From Rhizobium bangladeshense (GTDB lineage: Bacteria > Pseudomonadota > Alphaproteobacteria > Rhizobiales > Rhizobiaceae), in NCBI RefSeq assembly GCF_001662075.1, contig NZ_LYPL01000017.1, positions 1-64,000 on the forward strand: a stretch of 64,000 nt of DNA, in the 5' to 3' direction. The stretch's first letter is position 1, and every line of letters begins with the position of its first letter. Below are positions 24,462 to 32,826 of the stretch, piece by piece. The notes beneath the pieces were generated by a model. That model made no database searches and had not been told where the DNA came from. It was given only the letters and a program-made list of their open reading frames with translations. The translations under genes were made by a program, and so were the position numbers.

Positions 24462-25235
24462 ATGAAGGTTGTGCGTTACCGGTCCGTCGACGGAATTTAT
24501 TATGGGGTCGAAAGTGAGGGCAGGATCGATCGCTTAGCCGGCGAACCGTTCGAACGTATCGAGCGGACGGGGAAGGAGGATCACCTTTCCGACGTCCGTC
24601 TGCTGTGCCCAGTGGAACGGCCCCGGATATTTGGGGTCGCTTACAATTACCGACAGCACACCGACGAGTCCGGAAAGGAGCAGCCGACGCTTCCGGTGTT
24701 GTTCATGAAACCCAGCACCGCGGCGAGCGGCAACGGAGATGCCATTGAATATCCGAGTGATGGCGAAATCGTCCACTACGAAGCTGAGCTGGTGGCCATC
24801 ATAGGCAAAGGCGGACGCCACATCAGTAGGGAAGATGCGTTGCGGCATGTCCTTGGCTACACATGCGGAAACGATATCAGCGACCGCATCATACAGCGGC
24901 AGGAAAGCAAGTTTGGCTGCCTGCTGGCAGGCAAGGGTTACGACTCCTTTGCACCGTTGGGGCCGGCCATCGTTACCGATCTCGATCCGACGAATCTTGA
25001 CGTCATCCTTCGTCAGAACGGCACCGTCAAACAGGCGGGAAATACGCGAGACCTGGTCTATTCCGTTGCTGACATCGTTGCTTATTTGAGCCGCTTCATG
25101 ACGCTGTTGCCCGGTGATGTAATCATGACCGGTACGCCTGCGGGCGTTGGGCCGATCGTTCCCGGCGACGAACTCGAGGTGGAAATTCCCGGTATCGGTG
25201 TTCTGAAAAATCCGGTGGTTGCGGCACCGCACTAG
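24462..25235 (+). CDS. Fumarylacetoacetate hydrolase-family protein
   Basis: A 257-aa enzyme of the FAH superfamily, which cleaves or decarboxylates beta-diketo acids and hydrates or isomerises 2-oxo-enoates from aromatic degradation. Metal-binding positions are visible: the paired glutamates in HYEAELVAIIGK and the aspartate in CGNDISDR. TGTPAGVGPIVPGDELEVEI is the typical C-terminal family block. It stands alone behind operator 1 with a GGGAGATCAGC ribosome binding site. Since an extradiol-type dioxygenase is in the same regulon, it likely processes a ring-cleavage product; the exact reaction is not decided. Confidence 0.88.
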   Translation: MKVVRYRSVDGIYYGVESEGRIDRLAGEPFERIERTGKEDHLSDVRLLCPVERPRIFGVAYNYRQHTDESGKEQPTLPVLFMKPSTAASGNGDAIEYPSDGEIVHYEAELVAIIGKGGRHISREDALRHVLGYTCGNDISDRIIQRQESKFGCLLAGKGYDSFAPLGPAIVTDLDPTNLDVILRQNGTVKQAGNTRDLVYSVADIVAYLSRFMTLLPGDVIMTGTPAGVGPIVPGDELEVEIPGIGVLKNPVVAAPH

Positions 25236-25278
25236 CCGAATCTCTTGCAGGGGTTCCGCTGCGGCGCGAAAATTCTGA

Positions 25279-25319
25279 TTGACCTCAGAATCACTAATGC
25301 TATTAATGCTAACGTTAGC
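25279..25319 (+). promoter_or_regulatory. Promoter and LacI-type operator 2 (CMD gene)
   Basis: Perfect GCTAACGTTAGC at 25308-25319. TTGACC at 25279-25284 and TATTAA/ATTAAT at 25301-25307 form a plausible sigma-70 promoter immediately upstream. The operator sits over the expected transcription start, 74 bases before the ATG. Confidence 0.82.
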
Positions 25320-25393
25320 ACCTGCAGAGACTGGTTCCGCATCGGACCACGTTGAACAGGTAGATTTGTCAAGGCAAAGTTGAGGGTGGAGAA

Positions 25394-25927
25394 ATGGCAC
25401 GAGTAAAATATGTCTCGAATACCGAGTTGGCCGAGACGCAACCTGCGCTCAATGAGCGCCTGCTGAAGGAGAGGAAGGTTCCGACCGGAAACATCTTTCT
25501 GGCGCTCGCCAACGCTCCCGCGATCCTCGGCGATTTCCTCACTTATGCCAATGCGGTGCGGGCTGCTGACCTCAGCCCGAAGCTGCGGGAGATGGCCATC
25601 CTAACGGTCGGGTACTGCACAAACTCCGAGTACGAGGTGAAGCATCATCATTCTCATGGGCTCAAGGCCGGCCTGACGGAGGAGCAATTCCATGCAATTG
25701 CGCATTTCGAGACCTCGGATCTCTTTGACGAGCACGAAAAGGCAGTGATGGCCTTTGCCAAGGAGTCCACGCTGAACGTCGATGTTTCCGATGAAGTGTG
25801 GAACGGCGTCGCAAAGTTCCTGTCGGAAAAGCAGCTTGTCGAGCTCTCGATCAATGTCGCTTGGTACAATTCCGGTGTTCGCCTCATGGGCGCGCTGAAG
25901 ATCGATCTTGAAGAGGGATATCGCTGA
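25394..25927 (+). CDS. Carboxymuconolactone decarboxylase-family protein
   Basis: A 177-aa all-helical protein of the CMD/AhpD family. The core is LSPKLREMAILTVGYCTNSE followed by YEVKHHHSHG. Peroxidase members carry CxxC before the histidine; here there is a single cysteine, which fits the decarboxylase/hydrolase branch. CMD proteins act in protocatechuate-type ring degradation, but many members have other roles. It has GGTGGAGAA before the ATG, its own operator, and is followed by a GC-rich hairpin (25935-25957) where it meets the converging lacI-type gene. Confidence 0.85.
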   Translation: MARVKYVSNTELAETQPALNERLLKERKVPTGNIFLALANAPAILGDFLTYANAVRAADLSPKLREMAILTVGYCTNSEYEVKHHHSHGLKAGLTEEQFHAIAHFETSDLFDEHEKAVMAFAKESTLNVDVSDEVWNGVAKFLSEKQLVELSINVAWYNSGVRLMGALKIDLEEGYR

Positions 25928-25934
25928 GCAGGCC

Positions 25935-25957
25935 GGCGGCGCCCAACCTGCGCCGCC
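25935..25957. terminator. GC-rich hairpin between converging genes
   Basis: GGCGGCGC (25935-25942) pairs with GCGCCGCC (25950-25957), loop CCAACCT, right after the CMD stop codon. There is no U-tract on either side, so it may slow or protect RNA instead of terminating strictly. Confidence 0.4.
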
Positions 25958-26125
25958 TCGGCTTGCCGTATGGTCTTGGCGGCGCTCATCAAGATAATTC
26001 CAGAGCTTTCAGCGTCCGGCCCTGGATGCGGATGAATCGCAGCCGATCGAAGAGAGGTGCGTGTCACGGGACGGGCGCCTCTCTCTGATTCCGCTTGCTG
26101 CGAGAGATCGACCGCCACCGGCTTT

Positions 26126-27127
26126 TCACGGAGTGCCTGTGCTGCCGCGGATGACCAGGTGGGGCGGAGAGATGAAGCTGTAGGGCCTACTGAGATCACC
26201 CTTGTTCTGAAGGTGGTGCAGGAACCAAAGCCCGCAGGCGGTTGCCAGCTCCGAAACGGGCAATTGGACCGTCGTCAGTCCCGGACCCCACCATCGGTAC
26301 CCAAGCTCATCACCAAATCCGACGACCGAAATATCTCGGGGAACGCTCAGGGCCTGGTCCTGGATTTCGTCAATGACTCCGGAGGTATTTTGCACCGCGC
26401 CGATCACAAGCGCCGTCGGTCGATCCTTTTGGGAAAGAAGGCGACGCACGGCCTCCCGTCCGAATTCCGGCGAGGAGGGCGCGCCAAGCTCCTCATGCAC
26501 GGTGATCGCTTGACTGGAGCTTTTCACCGCGTCCCGGAAACCCTGCACGCGAGCTGCGCCGGTGGGCAGTTCTTCCGTGCCGCCGATGTAAGCAATCCGT
26601 TTGTGACCTGCGTTGATGATGTGTTCCGTGCTCTCGTAAAGCGCCCGTCTGTCATCAATCCCAAACCATTGGTCGCCGAGCAGCGGTGCTCTTCGCAGCA
26701 ATTGGATGTGAGGTGTCATCTTCAGGATTCGCGCGGAATCGGGATGGGGTTTTGCGCTAGGGACCAGAATGATCCCGGCGACGTTGACGCTCGTTAGTTC
26801 CTTGATGTGGCGAAGCTCGTGCATTCTGTCGTCATCGGTTTCGCACAAGGTCAGCTGATAGTTCGCCGAAAGAAGGCACTGCGAGAGGGCGTGGGCAATC
26901 GTCGAATAAAAGCTGTTCCGGATATCTGGAACGATCAGCCCGACGAGATTACTCTGCACCCCGCGCATCATGCGAGCAGCACGATTGGCAACGTACCCCG
27001 CTTGCGCTGCGGCTTCATTCACCTTTCGCTTCATCTCAGCGCTGATGCGGCGATCGTCGGCAAGAGCGCGGCCCACGGTCGAGGGGGAAACTTGAAGTAT
27101 CGCCGCTATGTCTTTAATCGTTACCAT
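26126..27127 (-). CDS. LacI-family repressor of the catabolic cluster
   Basis: A 333-aa regulator with the LacI helix-turn-helix (MVTIKDIAAILQVSPSTVGR) and hinge, followed by a periplasmic-binding-protein-like sensor domain (SNLVGLIVPDIRNSFYSTIA, AYIGGTEELPTGAARVQGFR, SVVGFGDELGYRWWGPGLTT). It should bind the GCTAACGTTAGC palindromes that flank it on both sides and leave DNA when the inducer, a sugar or aromatic-derived acid, binds. The ATG at 27127 starts exactly at the DNA-binding helix; its ribosome binding site is weak. A weaker palindrome in its own promoter implies autoregulation. Confidence 0.92.
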   Translation of the reverse strand: MVTIKDIAAILQVSPSTVGRALADDRRISAEMKRKVNEAAAQAGYVANRAARMMRGVQSNLVGLIVPDIRNSFYSTIAHALSQCLLSANYQLTLCETDDDRMHELRHIKELTSVNVAGIILVPSAKPHPDSARILKMTPHIQLLRRAPLLGDQWFGIDDRRALYESTEHIINAGHKRIAYIGGTEELPTGAARVQGFRDAVKSSSQAITVHEELGAPSSPEFGREAVRRLLSQKDRPTALVIGAVQNTSGVIDEIQDQALSVPRDISVVGFGDELGYRWWGPGLTTVQLPVSELATACGLWFLHHLQNKGDLSRPYSFISPPHLVIRGSTGTP

Positions 27128-27154
27128 TGTGCTTGGCTCGGAATGATTATTTTG

Positions 27155-27186
27155 GCCAACGATAGCACTGACATCGCAGTTGTCAA
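27155..27186 (-). promoter_or_regulatory. Promoter and degenerate operator of the lacI-type gene
   Basis: On the minus strand TTGACA (27186-27181), 16 bases, then TATCGT form the promoter. GCTATCGTTGGC (27166-27155), 10 of 12 bases of the cluster operator, covers the -10. Confidence 0.65.
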
Positions 27187-27401
27187 ACCTCTCATACCGT
27201 TTAAGTAGCAATCATTTAATTTCGTCCCTGACGCCCGGGCGCGGCGGCCAATCGCCATGTAAAATAAAAAGCTTTCAGATGCTTAATCTTCTCGAACGGG
27301 CTTAACGCACCGGTGGTTCTGCGCTCGCAGAGGCGCTTGACGATCAATTAACTTCTTTAAAGCCGTTGACATGAAGGTCATACTGTGGGACGAATGTTTG
27401 T

Positions 27402-27413
27402 GCAAACGTTAGC
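27402..27413 (+). promoter_or_regulatory. LacI-type operator 3 (ABC transporter operon)
   Basis: GCAAACGTTAGC, 11 of 12 bases of the cluster palindrome, 21 bases before the GTG of a leader ORF with a GGAGGAGG ribosome binding site. TTGACA lies at 27366-27371, but no well-spaced -10 is evident. Confidence 0.75.
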
Positions 27414-27434
27414 GCAAACGGGAGGAGGCATAAC

Positions 27435-27497
27435 GTGGATATTCTGGTGTTCCCGGCGTTGATCATCATGTCCGCAGAGGGACGTAGATCCTCATGA
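27435..27497 (+). CDS. Short leader ORF, 20 codons, coupled to the permease gene
   Basis: GTG start seven bases after the very strong Shine-Dalgarno GGAGGAGG; the peptide would be MDILVFPALIIMSAEGRRSS. Its TGA overlaps the permease ATG (ATGA), whereas the permease has no good ribosome binding site of its own. It therefore looks like a translated leader that delivers ribosomes to the permease start. The hydrophobic peptide itself may have no function. Confidence 0.5.
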   Translation: MDILVFPALIIMSAEGRRSS

Positions 27498-28339
27498 CCG
27501 TCGCTCTTTTCCTGCAATCCGCTGTTGGCGGCGTCTTGTTGGGTGGAATCTATGGCCTGCTGGCGATGGGTCTCAGCCTGAGCTGGGGCCTGTTGAAGCT
27601 TGTGAATCTCAGCCACTTCGCGCTCGCATTCCTCGGTGCCTACTTGACCTACCAGCTCGGCACGGTCCATGGCGTTCCGGCATATTTGAGCGCTCTTCTG
27701 ATCGCTCCGTTGTTCTTCGCGCTCGGCATTGCGCTGCACAGCGTGTTCGTGCGCTTCAAGGTGAAGGAATTCGCCTCTCTGCTGGTGACCTTCGGCGTCA
27801 CAATCCTGATCGAGTCGTTGATCCAATGGATCTGGTCGGCCGATTTCCTTCGCTACGAAACGCCCTATGCGCAGACCACCGTACGGCTCGGCCCGATCTT
27901 CGTGCCCGTATTGGAGCTTTCTGCGTTTGCCTGCGCCGGGGTGCTTGCCGGAGCGGCCTGGTACGCGTTGAACAAGACAATGCTCGGCAAGGCATTGCGC
28001 GCCGCCGCCCATGACGCTCCCGTCGCGTCGGCTTTCGGAATCAATTCCACGCGCGTGTCATACATTCTGGCTGGCCTCTGCTCGGCGACGGCGGGGATCG
28101 CCGGGGTCTTTATCGCCCTGATCGGAACTCTGGCTCCATCTCAAATCGAGGCTTGGATCGGGGTGGTATTTGCTGTCGCCATCATTGGAGGATTGGGCAG
28201 CCCTATTGGCGCGCTGGGCGCCGGAATGCTGATCGGTGTGGCCGAGAGCCTTACCATGTCCGTCGTGAACCCCGCTTGGGCGCCGCTCGTGGCATTCAGC
28301 GTGCTCATCGTCATCCTCCTGCGCAAACCGGTGATTTGA
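27494..28339 (+). CDS. Branched-chain-type ABC transporter permease (LivH-like)
   Basis: A 281-aa inner-membrane permease with about eight hydrophobic helices. GVLLGGIYGLLAMGLSLSWG at the start, LGKALRAAAHDAPVASAFGI in the cytoplasmic loop (the EAA-like ATPase contact) and GGLGSPIGALGAGMLIGVAE are standard LivH features. It is the first structural gene of a five- or six-gene operon behind operator 3. The family carries branched-chain amino acids, but also amides, urea and aromatic acids; given the dioxygenase in the regulon, an aromatic acid is a fair guess. Confidence 0.92.
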   Translation: MTVALFLQSAVGGVLLGGIYGLLAMGLSLSWGLLKLVNLSHFALAFLGAYLTYQLGTVHGVPAYLSALLIAPLFFALGIALHSVFVRFKVKEFASLLVTFGVTILIESLIQWIWSADFLRYETPYAQTTVRLGPIFVPVLELSAFACAGVLAGAAWYALNKTMLGKALRAAAHDAPVASAFGINSTRVSYILAGLCSATAGIAGVFIALIGTLAPSQIEAWIGVVFAVAIIGGLGSPIGALGAGMLIGVAESLTMSVVNPAWAPLVAFSVLIVILLRKPVI

Positions 28340-28341
28340 CC

Positions 28342-30084
28342 ATGAAAAAGCTCCTAATTACAGCACCCGTCGTGGCGGTCCTGGCCTCGCTGCCTTACCT
28401 GGGAATGGCGGATTACTACCTTTCCTACCTGTACATCATCTTCTTTTGGGTCGTCCTGGCTACGAGCTGGGGCATCCTCAGCGGTTACACCGGCTACTGG
28501 AGTTTTGGTCACGCCGCATTTTTCGGCATTGGGGTCTACACAACGGCCACGCTGACGACGCAGTTGTCATGGCCCTTCGTGGCAACGATACCTGCTGCGG
28601 CACTGCTTGCGGCCGCGATCGCCGTCCTGATTGGCTTGGTGGTCTTTCGCTCCGGAGCTCTGCGCGGCGAGTTCTTCGCGCTGCTGACGCTGTCGGTAAC
28701 CTTCGTCATTGCGGCCATTGTGTCGAACACCGCGCTGGATTCGGGCACGGGCGTATTCCTCTCGGGAATCGAAATCCCAATGATCGGCGCGACGGCGTCT
28801 GGCTCCCTCTATATGTTCGGGCTTATCGCGGCTCTTGCTGCGCTGGCGTCCTCCTATTTCGTCTTTCACAGCAAGTTCGGCCAGGGCCTGCTTGCAATCC
28901 ACGACGATGAAGATGTCGCAGAGGTGAAAGGCGTTCCGACGTTCCGCTACAAGCTGATGTCGTTTGCGATCTCGTCGGCGCTTGCAGGCGCAATGGGTGC
29001 AATCCACGCCGTCTATGTGGGCTACGTAACGGTTGGCGAGACGTTCGCGGTGACCGTTCCTCTCTATGTCGTGCTCATGAGCATTCTCGGCGGAGCGCGC
29101 CATTGGGCTGGACCTGCAATCGGCGCGGTCATCATCACCGTGCTGCAAAGCGCCATCGTCAGCGGCGCTCATGCGGAATTCGGCCGTGCGGGTGTGGCTC
29201 TCGCGCTGATCATTGTCATACTGGTGCTGCCGTCCGGCATTGTTCCCAGCCTTATCCGTCGGTTTGCCGACAAGCGCAGCGGAGCTGGCGCACAGGAGGC
29301 GAGTGATCAGGCCGCTGCGCGGTTCACGCCTTCAGCCCCGGCAGGTTCCGGTCCGGTGCTTCTCAAATGCGAGGATGTCACTAAGTCCTTTGGCGGCATC
29401 CGTGCCTTGACCGGCGTGACCCTGGACGTCTGGCGGGGTGAAATTCTCGCCCTGGTCGGGCCAAATGGCTCCGGCAAGTCCACACTGATCAACATGATCA
29501 GCGGCCATTACGCGATGACCTCCGGCAAGATCACGCTGGAAGGCGAGGAGATCTCCGGTCGATCACCGCATCTGATCGCGCAGCAGGGCGTGGCGCGTAC
29601 CTACCAGATCCCGCGCCTGTTCGATAATTTGACCGTCCTCGAAAATGTTCGGCTCTGCGCGAAATTTGGCAGCGCAGACGGCATGGGCGTGGATGCGGTC
29701 GACGCTGTCACCAGGGAGGCGCTCGCCTTCACCGGCCTGGCTGATAAGGCCGACGTGCTTCCGGAAGCCTTGAACCTGCATGACCGAAAATTTGTCGAAT
29801 TCGCCAGAGCGTTGGCCGCAAAACCACGTCTGCTCCTGCTCGATGAGGTGCTTTGCGGCTTGAATCCGGCCGAGGTTGACCATGCGGTCGAAATGATCAA
29901 GCGGATCAAATCCGGCGGCACGACGATCATCTTCGTCGAACACCTCATGCGTGCGGTTGTCGCACTGGCGGACCGTGTCGCAGTGCTGGATCAAGGCAAG
30001 GTACTGGCGCTTGGGCATCCAGGCGAAACGATGCGAGATCCGGCAGTGGTCAGCGTATATCTGGGAGGCACTCATGCTGCTTGA
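28342..30084 (+). CDS. Fused LivM-type permease and LivG-type ATPase
   Basis: A 580-aa fusion. Residues 1-320 or so form a LivM permease (SWGILSGYTGYWSFGHAAFF, FQVKGVPTFRYKLMSF-like loop, GGARHWAGPAIGAVII). After a 40-residue linker rich in Ala, Pro and Ser comes an ATPase with Walker A GPNGSGKST and Walker B LLLLDE plus FVEH. The ABC signature, normally LSxGQ or YGxQR, reads LNLHDRK, which is unusual. It begins two bases after the LivH stop. The natural fusion fixes permease and ATPase in one chain; a second ATPase follows. Confidence 0.92.
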   Translation: MKKLLITAPVVAVLASLPYLGMADYYLSYLYIIFFWVVLATSWGILSGYTGYWSFGHAAFFGIGVYTTATLTTQLSWPFVATIPAAALLAAAIAVLIGLVVFRSGALRGEFFALLTLSVTFVIAAIVSNTALDSGTGVFLSGIEIPMIGATASGSLYMFGLIAALAALASSYFVFHSKFGQGLLAIHDDEDVAEVKGVPTFRYKLMSFAISSALAGAMGAIHAVYVGYVTVGETFAVTVPLYVVLMSILGGARHWAGPAIGAVIITVLQSAIVSGAHAEFGRAGVALALIIVILVLPSGIVPSLIRRFADKRSGAGAQEASDQAAARFTPSAPAGSGPVLLKCEDVTKSFGGIRALTGVTLDVWRGEILALVGPNGSGKSTLINMISGHYAMTSGKITLEGEEISGRSPHLIAQQGVARTYQIPRLFDNLTVLENVRLCAKFGSADGMGVDAVDAVTREALAFTGLADKADVLPEALNLHDRKFVEFARALAAKPRLLLLDEVLCGLNPAEVDHAVEMIKRIKSGGTTIIFVEHLMRAVVALADRVAVLDQGKVLALGHPGETMRDPAVVSVYLGGTHAA

Positions 30085-30781
30085 GGTCGATAAGATCGAG
30101 GTCGGCTACGGAGACGCGATCGCTCTGTGGGACCTGTCTATCAGCGTAGGGCCGGGCGAGATCGTTTCGGTCGTCGGCCCGAACGGAGCGGGAAAGACGA
30201 CGCTGGTAAATGCCATCGCCGGCATTCTTCGGCCGCACAAGGGAACGATCGTCATCGAGGGCAACGACGTTTCCAAAGTGCCCAGCCACCGGGTCTGCGA
30301 TTACGGCATAGCCGTGGTCCCGGAAGGGCGGCGCCTCTTCACAGCGATGACGGTCCTGGACAACCTGTTGCTTGGTGCCTACCGCTCGCAGGCTCGTGCG
30401 GAGCGCGATGCCACGCTCGCAGAGGTGTTTCAGCTTTTCCCTGTTTTGAAAGAGCGCCAGGATTCGCTGGCCGGCTCCTTATCGGGTGGGCAGCAGCAAA
30501 TGGTTGCGATCGGCCGCGGGCTGATGGCCAAGCCGCGCGTGCTTCTTATGGATGAACCGTCGCTCGGGCTGTCGCCTTTGATCGTCGGAGAAATGTTCAA
30601 AATCGTCCAGATGATCAACGAGCGGGGCGTAGCCGTGCTGCTCGTCGAGCAGAATGTGAACAAGGCGCTTGAAATTGCCCATCAGGCCTACGTGATCGAG
30701 CAAGGCCGCGTGACGGCCTCCGGAGCGCCCGAAGTTCTCATCAATGATCCAAGCATCAGGGAGGCCTATCTTGGTATCTGA
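30074..30781 (+). CDS. Branched-chain-type ABC transporter ATPase (LivF-like)
   Basis: A 235-aa ATPase with complete motifs: Walker A GPNGAGKTT, the Q-loop region GIAVVPEGRRLFTAMTVLDN, signature LSGGQQQMVAIGRGL, Walker B VLLMDEPSLGLSP and the switch loop VEQNV. It overlaps the end of the fused LivMG gene by 11 bases. With a canonical signature it may be the catalytically dominant partner of the unusual ATPase half of the fusion protein. It overlaps the next (cupin) gene if the TTG start at 30771 is right. Confidence 0.94.
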   Translation: MLLEVDKIEVGYGDAIALWDLSISVGPGEIVSVVGPNGAGKTTLVNAIAGILRPHKGTIVIEGNDVSKVPSHRVCDYGIAVVPEGRRLFTAMTVLDNLLLGAYRSQARAERDATLAEVFQLFPVLKERQDSLAGSLSGGQQQMVAIGRGLMAKPRVLLMDEPSLGLSPLIVGEMFKIVQMINERGVAVLLVEQNVNKALEIAHQAYVIEQGRVTASGAPEVLINDPSIREAYLGI

Positions 30782-31349
30782 AAAATCGAGCGGGAGTGTT
30801 CCCGTGCATATAAGGCGCGTCGTGACGGAGCACGGCAGTCAGGGTGTTGCCAGGTTCGCCGAGGACGGCGCTGTTCCGCGCACCGACATATTCAGGACGG
30901 TTCCCGGACTGGTGTCGCGGATGGTCTGGTCGACCTCGGCTTCAACGGCAGTTCCATTCAACGGAACCGATCCAACTCCGCTGGTGACGAGCTTCGTTCC
31001 TGAGCCGGGCGAAACGCGCTTTTTAGTGCTAACGTTCCCACCAGACTCCGTTTTTATGTCTCCGGATTTCGATGGTCCGGCGGCTATGGCGGAGAACCTT
31101 GCGGTCAGCCCCGGCTTGGCCGAACGTTTCGAGCCGGATGGCAAACATCAAACGCCTACCGTCGACTATGGCATCGTTCTCGACGGCGAGATCTGGATGG
31201 AGCTCGACAATGGTAATGAGACCCGCTTGGTCCAGTTCGACGCCTTCGTGCAGAACGGCACACGCCACGCCTGGCGAAACAAAAGCGACAGGCCGGCAAC
31301 CATCGCCGTGGTGCTGGTTGGCGCACGGACCCCCGATACGACGGATTAA
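30771..31349 (+). CDS. Cupin-domain protein
   Basis: About 192 aa. The only well-placed start is a TTG at 30771 preceded by GGGAGG and overlapping the livF stop; an in-frame ATG at 30744 is an alternative. The C-terminal part is a cupin barrel (TPTVDYGIVLDGEIWMELDN, then FVQNGTRHAWRN). Of the usual metal residues the second-motif histidine is present, but the first motif lacks the HxH pair, so metal binding is doubtful. An operator-like GCTAACGTTCCC occurs inside the gene at 31028. Its role in the pathway is unknown. Confidence 0.75.
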   Translation: MVSEKSSGSVPVHIRRVVTEHGSQGVARFAEDGAVPRTDIFRTVPGLVSRMVWSTSASTAVPFNGTDPTPLVTSFVPEPGETRFLVLTFPPDSVFMSPDFDGPAAMAENLAVSPGLAERFEPDGKHQTPTVDYGIVLDGEIWMELDNGNETRLVQFDAFVQNGTRHAWRNKSDRPATIAVVLVGARTPDTTD

Positions 31350-31361
31350 CGATGACGGCCT

Positions 31362-32729
31362 ATGAGCCTCGATGATCCAATATTTCAACCTGACTTTGTG
31401 GACCAGCTGAACATGATGAACACCGAAATTCGAAAAGTGCAGGGCCGTCGCGTCTGGGATTCCCGTGGCAGGCCCACCGTTGAGGTAGAAATCGAGCTCG
31501 CCTCCGGTGCCACGGGCAGGGCTATTGCCCCGGCTGGCGCATCGACCGGCACCGGCGAAGCTCTCGATCTACGCGATGGCGGCAGCGCCCTTGCCGGCTT
31601 GGGCATCAACAAGGCCCTCTCCGCCGTCAACGGGGAAATTGCCAAACTGCTGGTTGGCCGCGATGCCAAGGATCAAGCCGAGCTAGACCGCGCGATTATT
31701 GAGCTCGATGGCACACCGAACCGGAGCAGACTGGGTGGAAATGCATCGGTCGCAACGTCGATGGCGCTGCTTCACGCCGCAGCGGCTGCGGCCGATCAAC
31801 CGATCTGGCGGTATCTCGCAGGCTCCGGCAACGCCATAACCATGCCACTGCCGGAAATCCAGATTTTCGGTGGCGGAGCGCACGCGGCGCGCCGGGTAGA
31901 CGTCCAGGATTTCATGATCATGTGCCCCGCCGCCTCGACTTTCTCGGAAGCCTTGGAATGGACTGCCGAGGTCTATCGCGCTGCGGGCGACCTCATGAAA
32001 CGCGCCGGCAAACTTCAGGGCGTGGCGGACGAGGGAGGTTACTGGCCAGCCTTCACCAGCAATGAAGAGGCTCTCGATGCCCTTGTGCGTTCTATTGAGG
32101 CTGCCGGTCTGAGGCCCGGCGGTGAGGTCGCGATATCGCTTGATATCGCGGCTTCCGAATTCGGCCGAGAGGGCAAGTATTCGCTAGCACTGGAGGATCG
32201 GCAGCTCGATACGGCCAAGATGATCGACATGCTCGGCGGCTGGTTGAAGGCCTACCCGATCGTCTCCATCGAGGACCCGCTCGCCGAGGACGATGCGGAC
32301 GGTTTCAAGGAATTCACCGCCCGCTACGGCTCCAGATGCCAGATCATCGGCGACGACTTCTTCGTGACGAACGCGGCGCGGGTAAGCGAAGCGATCAAGG
32401 ATAAAAGCGCCAACGCTGTTCTGATCAAGCCGAACCAGGCCGGTACCATCACCGAGACCTTCGAGGCGCTCTCCGTTGCCAAGAAGGCGGGCTTTCGGAC
32501 GATCGTTTCGGCGCGATCCGGGGAGACGGAAGATGTGACGATCGCCCATCTGTCGGTCGGCTGGGATGCCAAGCAGCTCAAGGTCGGATCGTTCTCCCGC
32601 TCCGAGCGAATGGCCAAGTGGAACGAGGTTCTTCGGATTGAGGAGGCGCTTGGAAAAGAAGCTTCGTTCGCTGGCTGGTCGGCGCTAGACTTGGCTGAAA
32701 GGCCGGCCGCCGTTGCCGCCGTAGGCTAG
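31362..32729 (+). CDS. Enolase paralogue with two altered active-site residues
   Basis: A 455-aa enolase-family protein (an ATG at 31413, just before MNTEIRKVQGRRVWDSRGRP, is the likelier true start). Kept: the magnesium ligands (LDIAASEF, SIEDP, GDDFF), the base lysine in LIKPNQ, the loop serine in PAGASTG, the VADEGG glutamate, the phosphate-binding Arg-Ser, and the lysine in QLKVGS. Changed: the SHRSGETED histidine is alanine (SARSGETED) and the QEFMI glutamate is aspartate (VQDFMI). It may act on 2-phosphoglycerate poorly or on a related phospho-acid. It is the last gene of the transporter operon, in a regulon with PEP carboxylase. Confidence 0.9.
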   Translation: MSLDDPIFQPDFVDQLNMMNTEIRKVQGRRVWDSRGRPTVEVEIELASGATGRAIAPAGASTGTGEALDLRDGGSALAGLGINKALSAVNGEIAKLLVGRDAKDQAELDRAIIELDGTPNRSRLGGNASVATSMALLHAAAAAADQPIWRYLAGSGNAITMPLPEIQIFGGGAHAARRVDVQDFMIMCPAASTFSEALEWTAEVYRAAGDLMKRAGKLQGVADEGGYWPAFTSNEEALDALVRSIEAAGLRPGGEVAISLDIAASEFGREGKYSLALEDRQLDTAKMIDMLGGWLKAYPIVSIEDPLAEDDADGFKEFTARYGSRCQIIGDDFFVTNAARVSEAIKDKSANAVLIKPNQAGTITETFEALSVAKKAGFRTIVSARSGETEDVTIAHLSVGWDAKQLKVGSFSRSERMAKWNEVLRIEEALGKEASFAGWSALDLAERPAAVAAVG

Positions 32730-32770
32730 GATTTTTGATGGGCCGTATGCGCGTCTTGGCAAAACAGGCA

Positions 32771-32807
32771 TTGACAAAATACCCGGCCCTTTTATGCTAA
32801 CGTTAGC
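32771..32807 (+). promoter_or_regulatory. Promoter and LacI-type operator 4 (dioxygenase operon)
   Basis: TTGACA (32771-32776), 16 bases, TATGCT (32793-32798), with the perfect operator GCTAACGTTAGC at 32796-32807 overlapping the -10. This is the clearest promoter/operator pair in the cluster. Confidence 0.88.
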
Positions 32808-32826
32808 AAAACCAAACGAGGATAAC

